The notes under the pieces: generated by a model
What the model saw: only the letters and a program-made list of their open reading frames with translations
Databases searched by the model: none
What the model was told of the DNA's origin: nothing
In this document: positions 62,922 to 64,000 of the stretch, piece by piece
Layout of the letters: the number at the start of each line of letters is the position of its first letter
Numbering within the stretch: the stretch's first letter is position 1
NCBI RefSeq assembly: GCF_015207005.2
Contig: NZ_JADEXS020000001.1
Span: 8,765,001-8,829,000, forward strand
DNA from: Desmonostoc muscorum LEGE 12446
GTDB lineage: Bacteria; Cyanobacteriota; Cyanobacteriia; Cyanobacteriales; Nostocaceae
Direction of reading: 5' to 3'
Length of the DNA: 64,000 nucleotides
Translations under genes and position numbers: made by a program

Positions 62922-64000
62922 TTAGCTTTTGACTGCACGCTCTCTCACCCATTGTTTTAACAGAGGAATTTCAAAATCATATCCTCCATTGATTTCTTGT
63001 AAAATATGATAACGCAACAATCGGGTTAATACCTTCTCAGCAATTTCAGTAGTTATAGGTAATAAAATATCTGTTCTGGCAACTTGTAATAATAATTCTT
63101 GACCAATTACCATTTCTTCTGGTGTAGTTCCTGTAAATTCTGTCCAAATATTTGTAAAATAAGGCTGACCGGAAATAAATGCGTCATTAATAGAAGCTTG
63201 CAAGAGTTCAGCATTAATCAAATCAGTATGGTTAAAGTTAGCTTGATTCACCATTGATGCCCCCAATAATTGTAGGCAGTAAGGGTGACAATTGGTAAGT
63301 TTTAATACTTCTTCTACAATCCCTGAATCGTAACGCAGTGCAAAATCTGGATCTGGATTAAGGAGTAATTCCTCGGCTTCGTTAGGTTCAAGATAAAGCA
63401 TTTCTATTGGGACAACGCTGATAAAATAGCTACTCCAATTCGGGCCTAATTCCTCTAAAGTTTGCACGCCAGAAAAGAGAAAACCGAGTTGTTTATAATG
63501 TTGAATTAAGTGGCGCAGTTGGTCAAACAAACGTAAAGTTATCTGTCCGTTCTGGATGGCGGTACCGATTTTTTCAAATTCATCAAGGTTGAGAAGGATG
63601 CGCCGTTCTCCGATTTGGGCAAGTGCTTCATCTAACCAATCTTCTAAAGTGGTATAGGGACTAGCTTGAAAATCGGTGCGTTTAGGAATGTTTGGTAATT
63701 GAACGCCTTGACTTTTGCAGTCTTTATGAATTGCACGGACTAAGCCAAAGCAAAAGTCAGATTCGCTGGTGGTAATGGCGGAACTTTGCATATCCACAAA
63801 TACGGGGAGAATATCACTGGGAAGCAGGCGGGGAAAGTTATACAAAAAGGAAGTTTTACCACAGCGACGGGGGCTATGCAGCACAAGGGTAGGTCGGTCA
63901 CGGTCTAAAACTCTACGGACAACTTCATTGGCAAATCTCTGACGACCTTTAAACAAGTTTTTTTGGTCAAGTCGCACCGGATTTCCATATTGGAACGGGT
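62922..64000 (-). CDS. P-loop ATPase, AAA-like (5' end outside window)
   Basis: At least 358 residues are visible. The frame is open to the window edge and reads PFQYGNP before VRLDQKNLFKGRQ, so the GTG at 63977 is not the real start. Walker A is LVLHSPRRCGKTSFLYNF. Walker B is ILLNLDEFEKIG, followed by a sensor-like GFLFSGVQTLEEL. The rest has winged-helix character (LLPITTEIAEKVLTRLLRYHIL). It resembles the ATPase domain of AAA/STAND-type proteins with an N-terminal unit upstream, which cannot be seen here. Function unknown. Confidence 0.82.
   Translation of the reverse strand, partial: PFQYGNPVRLDQKNLFKGRQRFANEVVRRVLDRDRPTLVLHSPRRCGKTSFLYNFPRLLPSDILPVFVDMQSSAITTSESDFCFGLVRAIHKDCKSQGVQLPNIPKRTDFQASPYTTLEDWLDEALAQIGERRILLNLDEFEKIGTAIQNGQITLRLFDQLRHLIQHYKQLGFLFSGVQTLEELGPNWSSYFISVVPIEMLYLEPNEAEELLLNPDPDFALRYDSGIVEEVLKLTNCHPYCLQLLGASMVNQANFNHTDLINAELLQASINDAFISGQPYFTNIWTEFTGTTPEEMVIGQELLLQVARTDILLPITTEIAEKVLTRLLRYHILQEINGGYDFEIPLLKQWVRERAVKS

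Overview
The window is chromosomal DNA from a filamentous, probably heterocyst-forming cyanobacterium (Nostocales). Supporting signs are the many GCGATCGC (HIP1) octamers, heptanucleotide tandem repeats in most intergenic gaps, a PsbQ/CyanoQ lipoprotein gene, HemJ, a DevB/DevC-type exporter and a dense population of small inverted-repeat elements. No species can be named from sequence alone. No tRNA, rRNA or CRISPR array was seen.

Layout. 2-1186: end of a membrane protein gene. 1752-16168: a natural-product locus with one large highly reducing type I polyketide synthase, a tandem pair of Fe(II)/2-oxoglutarate oxygenases (the first split by an IS5-type element), and a membrane-fusion protein plus permease of a DevBC-type exporter with no ATPase gene beside them. 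A 3' remnant of a relative of the first gene lies just beyond (16472-16666). 16730-28000: an asparagine-synthetase-like gene, a toxin/antitoxin pair whose toxin is split by an IS630-type element, a kexin-like subtilase with a divergent stand-alone propeptide-like gene, a chloramphenicol-phosphotransferase-like kinase gene, thiC under a TPP riboswitch, then a repeat-rich stretch with nested miniature elements and a 21-bp tandem array. 28080-32198: a giant STAND (NB-ARC) ATPase with about 20 repeats of 31-32 residues. 33045-41008: an amino-acid permease, a secreted protein, a MocA/PEP-CTERM/XdhC group, a nucleoside-type ABC permease and a polysaccharide deacetylase. 41387-43892: a small gene pair, one member split by a MULE-type insertion sequence. 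44432-50298: psbQ, a ThiO-like oxidase, an alpha/beta hydrolase-like protein lacking its nucleophile, hemJ, and two divergent cell-wall genes. 50361-54987: an NAD biosynthesis operon (pncB-nadD-NrtR-like Nudix-nadE) with a 25-bp perfect palindrome upstream. 55455-63998: a 53-residue protein, a conserved cyanobacterial protein, peroxiredoxin Q, a DrrAB-type ABC exporter, a 41-bp tandem array, an Orn/Lys/Arg decarboxylase, a DUF6883/DUF4926-like pair and an ATPase cut by the window edge.

The strongest theme is mobile DNA. Three different insertion sequences (IS5, IS630 and MULE types) each interrupt a gene, and in all three cases removing the element plus one target duplication restores the reading frame exactly. 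At least five families of miniature inverted-repeat elements occur. One family sits twice in the centre of a short palindromic repeat with 9-bp target duplications, and one element is nested inside another. The most interesting functional units are the fungal-like PKS locus, the repeat-armed STAND ATPase, the subtilase with its separate propeptide-like partner, and the NAD operon with its likely NrtR operator.
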